Below are positions 7,845 to 15,994 of a stretch of DNA of 57,228 bases, piece after piece; position 1 is the stretch's first letter, and each line of letters begins with the position of its first letter. A model generated the notes under the pieces. That model was not told the DNA's origin. It did no database searches and saw nothing but the letters and a program-made list of their open reading frames with translations. Made by a program: the position numbers and the translations under genes. The stretch is from Aliibacillus thermotolerans (GTDB lineage Bacteria > Bacillota > Bacilli > Bacillales > Marinococcaceae): NCBI RefSeq assembly GCF_027853235.1, contig NZ_WKJG01000022.1, forward strand, positions 1-57,228, read 5' to 3'.

Positions 7845-8858
7845 ATGTTCGGAAGAGATATCGGTATTGACTTAGGTACTGCAAATGTGCTCGTACATAT
7901 TAAAGGACAAGGAATTGTACTAGATGAGCCGGCGGTCGTCGCTATTGACAATAATACAAAACAAGTCCTTGCGGTGGGGGAAGAAGCTTTCCAAATGGTC
8001 GGTAGAACACCGGGAAATATCGTCGCCATCCGTCCGATGAAAGATGGGGTCATTGCAGATTTTGACCATACCGAAGCGATGCTGAGTCATTTTTTAAAAA
8101 AAGTAAACGCAAAGAGTATGCTCTCTAAACCACGTATTCTCATTTGTTGTCCGACAAATATTACGTCGGTAGAACAAAAAGCGATCATCGAAGCGGCGGA
8201 AAAAAGCGGCGGGAAAAATGTTTTTATCGAAGAAGAACCGAAAGTGGCAGCCATTGGAGCCGGAATGGATATCTTCCAACCGAGTGGGAACATGGTTATA
8301 GATATCGGTGGCGGTACGACGGATATTGCTGTGTTGTCGATGGGATCCATCGTTACGGCGACGTCAATTAAAACAGCAGGTGACCAGTTTGACATAGATA
8401 TTTTAAATTACATTAAAAAGGAATATAAGCTTCTTGTCGGTGTACGGACGGCGGAAACAGTGAAAACAGAAGTTGCTACCGTCGCTCCGAATGGGAAAGA
8501 ACAAGAACCGAAAGATTTAGATATTCGTGGTCGTGACATGGTAAGCGGCTTGCCGCGGACGATTACGATTACATCGGTAGAAATATATGACGCGTTGATG
8601 GAATCTGTCAATCACATCGTCCAAGCTGCTAAAAACGTCTTAGAAAGAACGCCACCGGAATTATCAGCGGATATTATTGATCGCGGAGTGTTTTTAACCG
8701 GAGGAGGAGCGCTTTTAACAGGGATTGATGAACTCCTTGCGGAAGAATTAAAAGTCCCTGTTCTTGTTGCGGAAGATCCGATGCACTGTGTGGCGAATGG
8801 CACTGGGATTATGCTTGATAATCTCGACAAAATGTCCAATAAAAAAGTGAAAATTTAA
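7845..8858 (+). CDS. mbl: Rod-shape actin homologue Mbl
   Basis: A 337-residue MreB-family ATPase that polymerises under the membrane and guides side-wall peptidoglycan synthesis. Actin-fold motifs are present: phosphate-1 loop DIGIDLGTANVLV, phosphate-2 region VIDIGGGTTDIAVLS and adenosine motif LTGGGALLTGI. I call it Mbl rather than MreB or MreBH because of its place between spoIIID and flhO, as in Bacillus subtilis, and its similar length (about 333 there). AAGGAGG at 7828-7834 supports ATG 7845. A terminator hairpin lies in its leader. Confidence 0.93.
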   Translation: MFGRDIGIDLGTANVLVHIKGQGIVLDEPAVVAIDNNTKQVLAVGEEAFQMVGRTPGNIVAIRPMKDGVIADFDHTEAMLSHFLKKVNAKSMLSKPRILICCPTNITSVEQKAIIEAAEKSGGKNVFIEEEPKVAAIGAGMDIFQPSGNMVIDIGGGTTDIAVLSMGSIVTATSIKTAGDQFDIDILNYIKKEYKLLVGVRTAETVKTEVATVAPNGKEQEPKDLDIRGRDMVSGLPRTITITSVEIYDALMESVNHIVQAAKNVLERTPPELSADIIDRGVFLTGGGALLTGIDELLAEELKVPVLVAEDPMHCVANGTGIMLDNLDKMSNKKVKI

Positions 8859-8883
8859 CGGGGTTGGAAAGGAGAGTAACCGT

Positions 8884-9690
8884 ATGTTAAGAGGTTTTTA
8901 CGGAGTCGCATCCGGAATGATTGCCCAACAACGAAAAACTGAAATGCTGACGGATAATTTGGCAAACGTCCAAACGCCAGGGTATAAAGAAGACCAAAGT
9001 TCCATTCGCACTTTTCCGGAATTGCTCATTCAAGCGCGAAATACGTCGTCTTTTCCGCCTCATCGTACCTCTACGCCCATTGGAGACTTAGCGACGGGGG
9101 TTTACATGCAAGAGCGGACGATGAACTTTCGCCAAGGAGATTTGCGGGAAACGGAACGTTCCACTGATGTGGCACTATTACAGATGACACCGGCCGCGGA
9201 AGGAGCTTATTTTTTCGTTACACAAAATGAAGACGGCGAAATCCGCTATACCCGCAATGGAAATTGGACAGTGGATGGCGAGGGCTTTTTGACAACATCG
9301 GATGGTTACTACATTTTAGATGGTGCCGGAGAACCATTGGAAGTAGGAAGTGAGCGTTTCACAGTGAACGAAAACGGAGTAGTTACGGATGAAACGGGCG
9401 CGCTCGTTGGACAAATTGACGTCGCCTTTGCGGAAGATCCCCACGCATTGGTGAAAGAAGGAAATGGCCTCCTTCGTTCGGAAGACGGGGAATTGCCGAG
9501 CGGCATCCCGGAAGCGGGGACGGAATACCGATTAGCGCAAGGGTTTTTGGAACGTTCCAACGTTAATGTCGCTGAAACGATGACAGATTTGATGAATTCT
9601 TATCGTATTTTTGAAGCGAATCAGCGCATGATGCAAGCCTATGATCAAAGCATGCAACGCACCGTAAACGAAGTCGGTCGTCTTGGCTAA
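8884..9690 (+). CDS. flhO: Flagellar basal-body rod-type protein FlhO
   Basis: A 268-residue FlgF/FlgG-like protein. The N-terminal rod motif (GVASGMIAQQRKTEMLTDNL then ANVQTPGYK) and the C-terminal motif (SNVNVAETMTDLMNSYRIFEANQ) frame the protein. Both coiled segments are typical of axial flagellar components. In Bacillus subtilis FlhO and FlhP form the distal rod. The start at 8884 has GGAAAGGAG upstream. It lies 25 bases after mbl and 30 bases before flhP, so the three are probably cotranscribed. Confidence 0.92.
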   Translation: MLRGFYGVASGMIAQQRKTEMLTDNLANVQTPGYKEDQSSIRTFPELLIQARNTSSFPPHRTSTPIGDLATGVYMQERTMNFRQGDLRETERSTDVALLQMTPAAEGAYFFVTQNEDGEIRYTRNGNWTVDGEGFLTTSDGYYILDGAGEPLEVGSERFTVNENGVVTDETGALVGQIDVAFAEDPHALVKEGNGLLRSEDGELPSGIPEAGTEYRLAQGFLERSNVNVAETMTDLMNSYRIFEANQRMMQAYDQSMQRTVNEVGRLG

Positions 9691-9720
9691 TGAATAACAA
9701 AGAGTGAAGGAGATTTTCAT

Positions 9721-10554
9721 ATGTATCAATCGATGCTGTCGTCAGCGAATACGATGAATCAAATCCAACATAAACTGGATAGTATTTCCCACAATCTTGC
9801 AAACAGTAACCGAACCGGATATAAAAGTCGCGAAACGACATTTTCTGACTTACTTTTTCAAGAAGTGAATAACCAATGGTATCCGGAAAATCAAGCAGGG
9901 AGACTGTCGCCGAACGGACTTCGTGTTGGAACCGGCGCAAAAGTGGCACAAACCGCCTTGCGTTTAGATCAAGGAGCGGTTCATCAGACCGGTCGCGCCC
10001 TTGACTTTGCGATTACGGAAGAAGATTACTTTTTTCAAGTGGAAGGACCGGACGGAGATATTCGCTACTCTCGAGACGGTGCGTTTTATTTAACAGAAGA
10101 CCCGGATAATCCCGGTGGCTGGACACTTGTGAATAGTCACGGAGAATTTCTTATCGGCGCTGAAGAACGGTTTGACATCCCGGCCGGCGCTCGCGATTTT
10201 ACGCTACTTGCTGACGGAACGCTTCAAGCAACCCTTCCAAACGGAGAAGATGTGATTGTCGGAGAATTTGAGCTCGTTCGCATCACGAAACCACAGCTTC
10301 TCGAGGCCCTTGAAGGAGGCAATAGTTTTCGCTTCCCGGATTTGGCGGAACTCGGTTTAGCGGAAGCAGATGTCTTGGAATACGTGGAAGCAGATGACCG
10401 CCTCGTCATGCAAGAAGCATTGGAACAATCGAATGTCGATTTGACCAAGGAAATGACGGATATGTTAGAAGCCCAACGCCACTATGCTTTACAAGCTCGA
10501 GCCCTTTCTCAAGGAGACCAAATGATGGGGCTCATTAACTCAGTTCGTAGCTAA
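9721..10554 (+). CDS. flhP: Flagellar basal-body rod-type protein FlhP
   Basis: A 277-residue axial flagellar protein paralogous to FlhO. It has the N-terminal ISHNLANSNRTGYKSRE motif and the C-terminal SNVDLTKEMTDMLEAQRHYALQARA motif of rod and hook proteins. With FlhO it should build the distal rod. GAAGGAG precedes ATG 9721. The central domain is strongly acidic, as in other exported proteins of this window. Confidence 0.92.
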   Translation: MYQSMLSSANTMNQIQHKLDSISHNLANSNRTGYKSRETTFSDLLFQEVNNQWYPENQAGRLSPNGLRVGTGAKVAQTALRLDQGAVHQTGRALDFAITEEDYFFQVEGPDGDIRYSRDGAFYLTEDPDNPGGWTLVNSHGEFLIGAEERFDIPAGARDFTLLADGTLQATLPNGEDVIVGEFELVRITKPQLLEALEGGNSFRFPDLAELGLAEADVLEYVEADDRLVMQEALEQSNVDLTKEMTDMLEAQRHYALQARALSQGDQMMGLINSVRS

Positions 10555-10578
10555 ACTTTTTAAAACGGAGATAATATC

Positions 10579-10875
10579 ATGATGACGGACAAAGAAATAC
10601 CTCAAACACGTACAACTGAAGAAGAGCAGGATAAAACGCATCAGAAAGAAAAAGGAAAAGTGACCCGAGCGGAAAAAAGGAAACAAAGACGGAAGTTTCG
10701 GCTTCGTTCCCTTGCGTTATGGCAAAAAATGCTCCTCGTACTTGCCTTTTTCTTCTTCTGTATCATTACTGGACTCTTTGTCGGATACGTCATAGTAGGA
10801 GGACCGGATGATGCACTTTCGATTTACAATTGGCGTACGTGGGTAGACTTGTACGATTTTATCAGCGGCAATTGA
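10579..10875 (+). CDS. EpuA-like small membrane protein (annotated elsewhere as RNA polymerase subunit beta)
   Basis: A 98-residue protein with a charged N-terminus (about 50 residues rich in Lys/Arg/Glu), one membrane segment (about 52-74) and a short outer tail with [20 protein letters not shown]. The GGxxxD...TW tail is the signature of the EpuA family. Database entries often carry the misleading name DNA-directed RNA polymerase subunit beta. ACGGAG lies before ATG 10579. It sits between flhP and fabZ, as in many Bacillales. Its function is unknown. Confidence 0.75.
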   Translation: MMTDKEIPQTRTTEEEQDKTHQKEKGKVTRAEKRKQRRKFRLRSLALWQKMLLVLAFFFFCIITGLFVGYVIVGGPDDALSIYNWRTWVDLYDFISGN

Positions 10876-10907
10876 ATGTTGTCAGTATAAGAAAGGAAGA
10901 AAAAGTG

Positions 10908-11339
10908 ATGCTAACAATTGAAGAAATAAAAGAAATTATTCCTCACCGCTATCCCTTTTTACTGATTGACCGAGTGTTAGAGGTAGAAGAAGGAAAACGA
11001 GCCCGTGCCATCAAAAACGTCTCTATCAACGAAGAATTTTTTAACGGCCACTTTCCTGACTATCCGGTAATGCCTGGTGTTTTCATCGTGGAAGCCCTCG
11101 CGCAAACGGGAGCTGTGGCACTTTTGAAACAGGAAGAAAACAAAAATAAGCTTGCTCTCTTTGCCGGAATTGAAAACTGTCGCTTTAAAACCCAAGTTCG
11201 ACCAGGGGACCAACTGACGCTTGAAGTGGAAATTACAAAAATGCGCGGGCCAGTTGGACGAGGAAAAGCAGTAGCCAAAGTGGATGACAAAGTCGCGTGC
11301 GAAACAGAATTACTTTTTGCCTTACAAGATCGCAACTGA
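10908..11339 (+). CDS. fabZ: 3-hydroxyacyl-[acyl-carrier-protein] dehydratase FabZ
   Basis: A hot-dog-fold dehydratase of type II fatty-acid synthesis that removes water from 3-hydroxyacyl-ACP. The 143 residues include [11 protein letters not shown], the catalytic His in [14 protein letters not shown] and the catalytic Glu in [10 protein letters not shown]. The length agrees with Bacillus FabZ (about 141). GAAAGGAAG at 10891-10899 fixes ATG 10908 rather than the upstream in-frame start at 10830. It is the last conserved gene of the mbl-flhO-flhP cluster. Confidence 0.95.
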   Translation: MLTIEEIKEIIPHRYPFLLIDRVLEVEEGKRARAIKNVSINEEFFNGHFPDYPVMPGVFIVEALAQTGAVALLKQEENKNKLALFAGIENCRFKTQVRPGDQLTLEVEITKMRGPVGRGKAVAKVDDKVACETELLFALQDRN

Positions 11340-11352
11340 AGGAGGTGAAAAC

Positions 11353-11529
11353 GTGAAAGCTTGTATTTACGGCGCTATCATTCTTATCATCATCACAATC
11401 ATCGGCTCCATTCTCGGAACAACCGGTCCATCGATTGCTGACATCATTGCACCTGTCATCGCAACCATCATCACATGCGCACTCTTTTTCCTTTTTCTAA
11501 CGCATGAACAAAAAGAAACGGAGTCTTGA
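11353..11529 (+). CDS. Small two-helix membrane protein, unknown
   Basis: A 58-residue hydrophobic protein with two membrane segments (about 5-25 and 32-50) and a charged tail (HEQKETES). The start is GTG 11353, preceded by AAGGAGGTG at 11339-11347, one of the best ribosome sites in the window, 13 bases after fabZ. It is probably cotranscribed with fabZ. I recognise no family. Confidence 0.65.
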   Translation: MKACIYGAIILIIITIIGSILGTTGPSIADIIAPVIATIITCALFFLFLTHEQKETES

Positions 11530-11687
11530 CGCTTCAAAAGGGCTTGCTGATTGGCTCCGTCTTTCCCTCTCGCTACTGAATAGGTCATAAGCGCCGAAGT
11601 TATCATACCTATTACGCTTGATGATGCTACCACCAGAATTGCGCTGGCGCTCCGAACGAGCGATCACTCGACTATGCTCACCAAAAA

Positions 11688-11720
11688 CACCTAGCTTGAA
11701 GTTCGTTTTCAAGCTAGGTG
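11688..11720 (-). terminator. Terminator between convergent genes
   Basis: CACCTAGCTTGAA (11688-11700) pairs with TTCAAGCTAGGTG (11708-11720). On the minus strand it is followed by TTTTTGG, so it ends the MBL-fold hydrolase gene. A plus-strand A/T tail suggests it works both ways. Confidence 0.85.
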
Positions 11721-11726
11721 AAAACA

Positions 11727-12596
11727 TTAGTGGGTCGGCTGGACGTAGCGACCGTCATCCGGTACGGCAAGTTCATCAAAATGATTGGCTAATTTCTCTA
11801 ACCCTTCTCTTAGTTCTTTCCCCGACACCGGTTCTCCGTGTCCGGTGACCGCCATTATCGGTTGCAACTTTTGCAATTTCTGGACGGACATTTTCGCGCT
11901 TTCCCAATCTGGTGTGAAATAGCGAGGCGGACCATTTATTTCTTTATCTTGGGTAATGACTTTGTATAATGAGTCTTGTTTTACCGTTACAAATGCGTCT
12001 CCTGCGATAAGCATCCGGTCTTTTTCCCGAAATAAGGACACATGCCCCGGTGTATGCCCCGGTGTATGAAGCCAGCGCCATTCGGGCAACTCCGGCACGC
12101 TTCCGTCAGCAGGAAGCGCTTTGACATTCTCTCCTAAATCTATCGGCTCATTTGGAAAGATTGGGGAAATTTTTGCAACTAGACCGCCTTCTACAGCTCC
12201 GTCTGGTTCCGGATAACTGGATTGTCCGGTAACATAAGGGAGCTCTTTTTTGTGGGCATAGACCGGGACTTGCCATTTTCGCACCAAATCAATAACGGCT
12301 CCGACATGATCAAAATGTCCATGGGTGAGGATGATTGCCTTCGGTTGACTGTTTTCACCGAAACGATGCTCCACGGCGGATAAAATAGCATTCGTCGACT
12401 CCGGCATGCCTGCATCAATAAGCACCCAATCACGCGGTTTTTTCGGATTTCCAACAAAAACAACATTTACAATTTGGTTTGTGAAACAATAAACATCGGA
12501 GGTAACTTCCAGTCCAATGCCGCTTGAAAAAGATGTTAGAGGCATCCATCTATTGTCCATGGTATCCTTCATGCCATCACGTACATTCATTCCCAC
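11727..12596 (-). CDS. MBL-fold metallo-hydrolase
   Basis: A 289-residue soluble metallo-beta-lactamase-fold hydrolase. The zinc ligands are present: LTHGHFDHVGA (HxHxDH), HTPGHTPGHVS, the GDAFV aspartate and the C-terminal GHGEP histidine. The substrate cannot be named; close families include YflN-like and glyoxalase II-like enzymes. The start is GTG 12596, with GATGGG at a suitable distance; ATG 12590 is an alternative. It is probably monocistronic. Confidence 0.85.
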   Translation of the reverse strand: MGMNVRDGMKDTMDNRWMPLTSFSSGIGLEVTSDVYCFTNQIVNVVFVGNPKKPRDWVLIDAGMPESTNAILSAVEHRFGENSQPKAIILTHGHFDHVGAVIDLVRKWQVPVYAHKKELPYVTGQSSYPEPDGAVEGGLVAKISPIFPNEPIDLGENVKALPADGSVPELPEWRWLHTPGHTPGHVSLFREKDRMLIAGDAFVTVKQDSLYKVITQDKEINGPPRYFTPDWESAKMSVQKLQKLQPIMAVTGHGEPVSGKELREGLEKLANHFDELAVPDDGRYVQPTH

Positions 12597-12683
12597 TCAC
12601 ATCCCATCTTTTAAAGGGTGGATGGAACGATTCCATCCTTCTTTATTTTGAGGAAAAATCTTTGATGTATGTATCTATAAAAA

Positions 12684-12715
12684 GGAAAAAGCGAAAGGGA
12701 TTATGCCCTTACGCT
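12684..12715 (-). terminator. Terminator of the broken amidase
   Basis: On the minus strand GCGTAAGGG and CCCTTTCGC form a stem around CATAAT, followed by TTTTTCC. The stop codon of the truncated reading frame lies in it. Confidence 0.7.
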
Positions 12716-13276
12716 TAACGGTACGGTTTGTTCCCACACATTTCCGAATGTATCTGTTCCGGTAGCAAGCGTTGCAAGCCCTGCCGCAAGAGACGCTGCT
12801 TCCCCGCTACTCGACCCGCCCACCATATAGTGAGTATTCCACGGATTTTTTGTCGCACCGTAAAATGGATTCGTCCCGGTGGATCCTATTGCCATCTGGT
12901 GCATGTTCTGCTTTCCTAACATGATCGTGCCGGCCTGCCTCAGTTTTGTCACAATGGTTGCTGTCTCTTTTGGGACGAAATTCGCAAACAGCTTTGAGCC
13001 AATCGTTGTTCGAATTCCTTCTGTTAATTTATTATCTTTTATGCCAATTGGGATACCGTGAAGCGGTCCGCGGTCAACTCCTTGCATGATTTCTTTCTCT
13101 GCTTGTTTCGCTTGTCTAAGCGCGACATCAAAAAGAGGAGTAATATACGAACGAAACGTTGGGTCAAACATTTGGATTCGCTCTAACAGTTTATTCGTCA
13201 CTTCGACTGGAGACACTTGACAAGCCCGAATCAAAGGTGCAAGTTCTCTTGCAGTATAAAATGCTAACTCACTCAT
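12701..13276 (-). pseudogene. Truncated amidase-signature hydrolase
   Basis: The 191 residues match the N-terminal part of amidase-signature enzymes (normally about 460-490 residues). IPIGIKDN carries the catalytic Lys and MVGGSSSGEAA the cis-Ser. The frame departs from the family right after LATGTDT: instead of GGSIRxPA, which holds the nucleophilic Ser, it reads FGNVWEQ and stops 12 residues later. The nucleophile and the C-terminal 60 percent are missing, so it cannot be an active amidase. It overlaps the small gene upstream by 4 bases, which suggests translational coupling in the intact ancestor. Confidence 0.8.
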
Positions 13277-13455
13277 TGAAGCAACTCCTTATCGACAATC
13301 GTCATCGGCACTTCCTCATTCAAATCGGGAAACGCCAGAGTCGCTTTTTCTGACTCGTAAATGGTATCGAGAATGTGAAAAATCTGTGGTACATCCTCTC
13401 GGAACACCGACAATCCTTGTAAACGTAAAAGTTTCTGAATAGCGTATCCATCCAT
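13273..13455 (-). CDS. Small GatC/AtzG-like amidase partner
   Basis: A 60-residue protein with the shape of GatC/AtzG-like helper subunits: a helix (LRLQGLSVFREDVPQIFHIL), then a short Phe-Pro/Glu-rich tail (FPDLNEEVPM). Such proteins stabilise amidases encoded next to them. AAAGGAGGGG directly before ATG 13455 fixes the start. It is intact, while the amidase it would serve is truncated, so it is probably a relic. The family call rests on size, pattern and neighbour. Confidence 0.55.
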   Translation of the reverse strand: MDGYAIQKLLRLQGLSVFREDVPQIFHILDTIYESEKATLAFPDLNEEVPMTIVDKELLQ

Positions 13456-13645
13456 CAAACCCCTCCTTTCAATGAGTGATATCACTATATGACGATGGCG
13501 ATAGAACATGCATAAAGAAGGAGAAAGCCATTTCATGCAAGGGTCTATGAGCCCCTTTCGAAGGGGGAAATTGATTCACCGTTCTTTTTCCGGGAATGAT
13601 ACGATAATGAAGCGGGATAGTTCGTCAAATAAAGGGGGTAGGAGG

Positions 13646-14716
13646 ATGAATTTGACGCAACATTTAGCGGAAGAAGTCATTCGTCGCTTAGAAAAAAATA
13701 TTCCATTTGCGATGAATATGATGGATAAACGGGGAATGATGATAGCAAGTACCAATCCCAATCGGGTCGGAGACATTCATTCAGGCGCGCAAGAAGTCAT
13801 TCAACGGTTAGAGACGGTCATCATTGACGAAAACAATCAGCATCAGTTTCCGAATACAAAAAAGGGGGTGAATGTGCCGCTTTATTTTGATGATAAAATT
13901 ATCGGAGTCTTTGGAATTACGGGAGAACCGGAAGAAGTACTACCAATTGCAAAGGTTTTAAAAGTAACGGTGGAAATAATGATTGAACAAATTTTTCAAG
14001 AGCGGGAACAGTTTCATTCGGAACAGATGTTACAGCATTGGTTGCAAAAATTGTTTCATCCGTTGCTTGTGAACGAAGAGGAAGTAGTGGAAGATGGAAA
14101 GTGGCTCATTCCAGAAGAAGAGGCGGCACGTTACCAAATCGTACTGATTCAAGGGGAAGGGGCTTCTTTTCATCTCCGGGATATCGAGCGACAAATTGCA
14201 AGGGCTTGTCCTGACATCCTTTTTATCACCGCATTTCAAAAAGATGAAGTCGTTCTTTGTTTAAAGCAAGAAGAACCTTCGATGAATCAAGTGCGCAAGC
14301 TGTCCATTGCGGATTTTTCCGTTGCGGTTGGAACGAAAGAACTTGGTATTCTCGGTATGCGGAAATCGTACATGTACGCGAAACAATTATTAACCGACGT
14401 AAAAGAGAAAGGAAATCCTGCACTTGTGGAGGACTACAAATTGGAAATCGTCACCGCGCACATTCCAAGAGAAGAAATGACGCATGTATTTGCGGATGAA
14501 ATCAAAGCTTTAAACCAATTACAAGAAGAATATCGTCATACGTTAAAAATGTACATTCGCCAACACTTTCAATTATCATCCACGGCAAAAGCGCTTCATA
14601 TCCATCGCAACACGTTAAACTATCGCCTCGAGATGATTGAGAAAAAAGTCGGTTTGTCTCCGAAAAACGCCCGGGATATTTTTTCGTTATGGCTGTTGTT
14701 ACAACACGGGACATAA
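13646..14716 (+). CDS. CdaR-type sugar-diacid/glycerate regulator
   Basis: A 356-residue regulator with an N-terminal putative diacid-recognition domain (about 1-135: NMMDKRGMMIASTNPNRVG, VNVPLYFDDKIIGVFGITG) and a C-terminal PucR-type helix-turn-helix (YIRQHFQLSSTAKALHIHR then NTLNYRLEMIEK). This is the CdaR family, which activates glycerate, galactarate and glucarate genes in response to the substrate. AAAGGGGG/AGGAGG before ATG 13646 supports the start over the in-frame upstream 13508. It lies just before the glycerate kinase and GntP permease genes and is probably their activator. Confidence 0.87.
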   Translation: MNLTQHLAEEVIRRLEKNIPFAMNMMDKRGMMIASTNPNRVGDIHSGAQEVIQRLETVIIDENNQHQFPNTKKGVNVPLYFDDKIIGVFGITGEPEEVLPIAKVLKVTVEIMIEQIFQEREQFHSEQMLQHWLQKLFHPLLVNEEEVVEDGKWLIPEEEAARYQIVLIQGEGASFHLRDIERQIARACPDILFITAFQKDEVVLCLKQEEPSMNQVRKLSIADFSVAVGTKELGILGMRKSYMYAKQLLTDVKEKGNPALVEDYKLEIVTAHIPREEMTHVFADEIKALNQLQEEYRHTLKMYIRQHFQLSSTAKALHIHRNTLNYRLEMIEKKVGLSPKNARDIFSLWLLLQHGT

Positions 14717-14735
14717 TTTGTGCAAATGAACAAAT
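14716..14735 (+). promoter_or_regulatory. Inverted-repeat operator candidate before the glycerate genes
   Basis: ATTTGT (14716-14721) and ACAAAT (14730-14735) are perfect inverted arms around GCAAATGA, starting in the stop codon of the regulator gene and 100 bases before the glycerate kinase gene. It could be the site of the CdaR-type regulator. Confidence 0.4.
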
Positions 14736-14835
14736 TTCTAAAAATTTTCATCATTTCTTTTTATTCATTATGTTCATTGTTTCTTCACAAATTTCCTTCT
14801 ACACTATTCATAATGAGGAAAAGGAGTTTTGACCT

Positions 14836-15978
14836 ATGCGGATTGTCGTTTGTCCCGATTCTTTTAAAGGGAGTCTCTCGGCGAAAAGAGCAGCAGAAAT
14901 GATGACGGCTGCTTGCCAACAGGTGAACAAAGAGGCAGAAGTGTTTCAAAAAGCGATGGCTGACGGTGGAGAAGGAACGGTGGAAGCGCTTGTTTTTGCA
15001 ACGAACGGTCATTACGTTCACAAAGACATCACCGGTCCGTTAGGAGAAAAAATACGCGCTTCTTACGGCGTCCACGGAAATGAACCGAAAGCGTTTATTG
15101 AAGTAGGGAATACGGCGGGACTTGTGCAAGTTCCGGAAGAAAAACGTAATCCTTATGAAACGACGTCTTACGGATTAGGGGAGATGCTACGCCATGTGAT
15201 AGACGACGGGTTTCAAGAAGTGATTATCGGTTTGGGTGGAAGCGCCACCAATGATGGAGGACTCGGCATGTTGACGGCTCTCGGTGTGACGTTTCGAGAT
15301 GCCGAAGGAAAGCCTGTCGGTATGTACGGAAAAGATGTGTTGCACGTGGCGGAAGTGGATGTTAGCGGTATCGATCCCCGTCTTGAACAAATGACCATTC
15401 AAGTAGCGTCGGATGTGGATAACCCACTTTGCGGCGAGTTAGGGGCAAGTGCCGTCTTCGGTCCACAAAAAGGAGCGACCCCTTCTCAAGTAAAAGAGCT
15501 GGATCAAGCCCTCGACAACTACGGAACGCTTTTAGAAAAACAATTTGGTAGACCGCTGAAAACGATTGAAGGCGCGGGTGCAGCAGGTGGACTGGGAGCG
15601 GCATTCCTTGCGATCGGTGCAACCCTTGTTTCCGGTGCTTCTCTCGTTGGAGAGACGATTCAGTTAGAAGAGGCCATTCAAAACAGTGATCTCGTCATGA
15701 CGGGAGAAGGGAAAAGTGACGTCCAAACGTTATACGGCAAAGCACCAAGCTATGTCGCTTCTTTAGCGAAAAAACATAAAAAACCGGTATTGTTATTATC
15801 CGGTGCCATTGATGATCCGGAATTTCGCTTAAACGAAGTATTCAGTGCCGTCAGTTCCATCATGAATAAACCAATGACGCTTCACGAAGCGATGGCACAA
15901 GCAGAAACGCTTCTTTACGAGCAAACGGTTCGCGTATTAACAACTTGCTTATCATCATACAATAATGAAAGCCTTTGA
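14836..15978 (+). CDS. Glycerate kinase
   Basis: A 380-residue type-I glycerate kinase (GlxK/GarK family), which phosphorylates D-glycerate with ATP (2-phosphoglycerate in the GarK type). Family motifs: VVCPDSFKGSLSA at the N-terminus, MADGGEGTVEAL, IGLGGSATNDGG and VMTGEGKSDVQT. GGAAAAGGAG precedes ATG 14836. It lies 16 bases before the GntP permease, forming an uptake-and-activation pair with the regulator upstream. Confidence 0.92.
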   Translation: MRIVVCPDSFKGSLSAKRAAEMMTAACQQVNKEAEVFQKAMADGGEGTVEALVFATNGHYVHKDITGPLGEKIRASYGVHGNEPKAFIEVGNTAGLVQVPEEKRNPYETTSYGLGEMLRHVIDDGFQEVIIGLGGSATNDGGLGMLTALGVTFRDAEGKPVGMYGKDVLHVAEVDVSGIDPRLEQMTIQVASDVDNPLCGELGASAVFGPQKGATPSQVKELDQALDNYGTLLEKQFGRPLKTIEGAGAAGGLGAAFLAIGATLVSGASLVGETIQLEEAIQNSDLVMTGEGKSDVQTLYGKAPSYVASLAKKHKKPVLLLSGAIDDPEFRLNEVFSAVSSIMNKPMTLHEAMAQAETLLYEQTVRVLTTCLSSYNNESL

Positions 15979-15994
15979 ATGGAGGGATTGAAAA

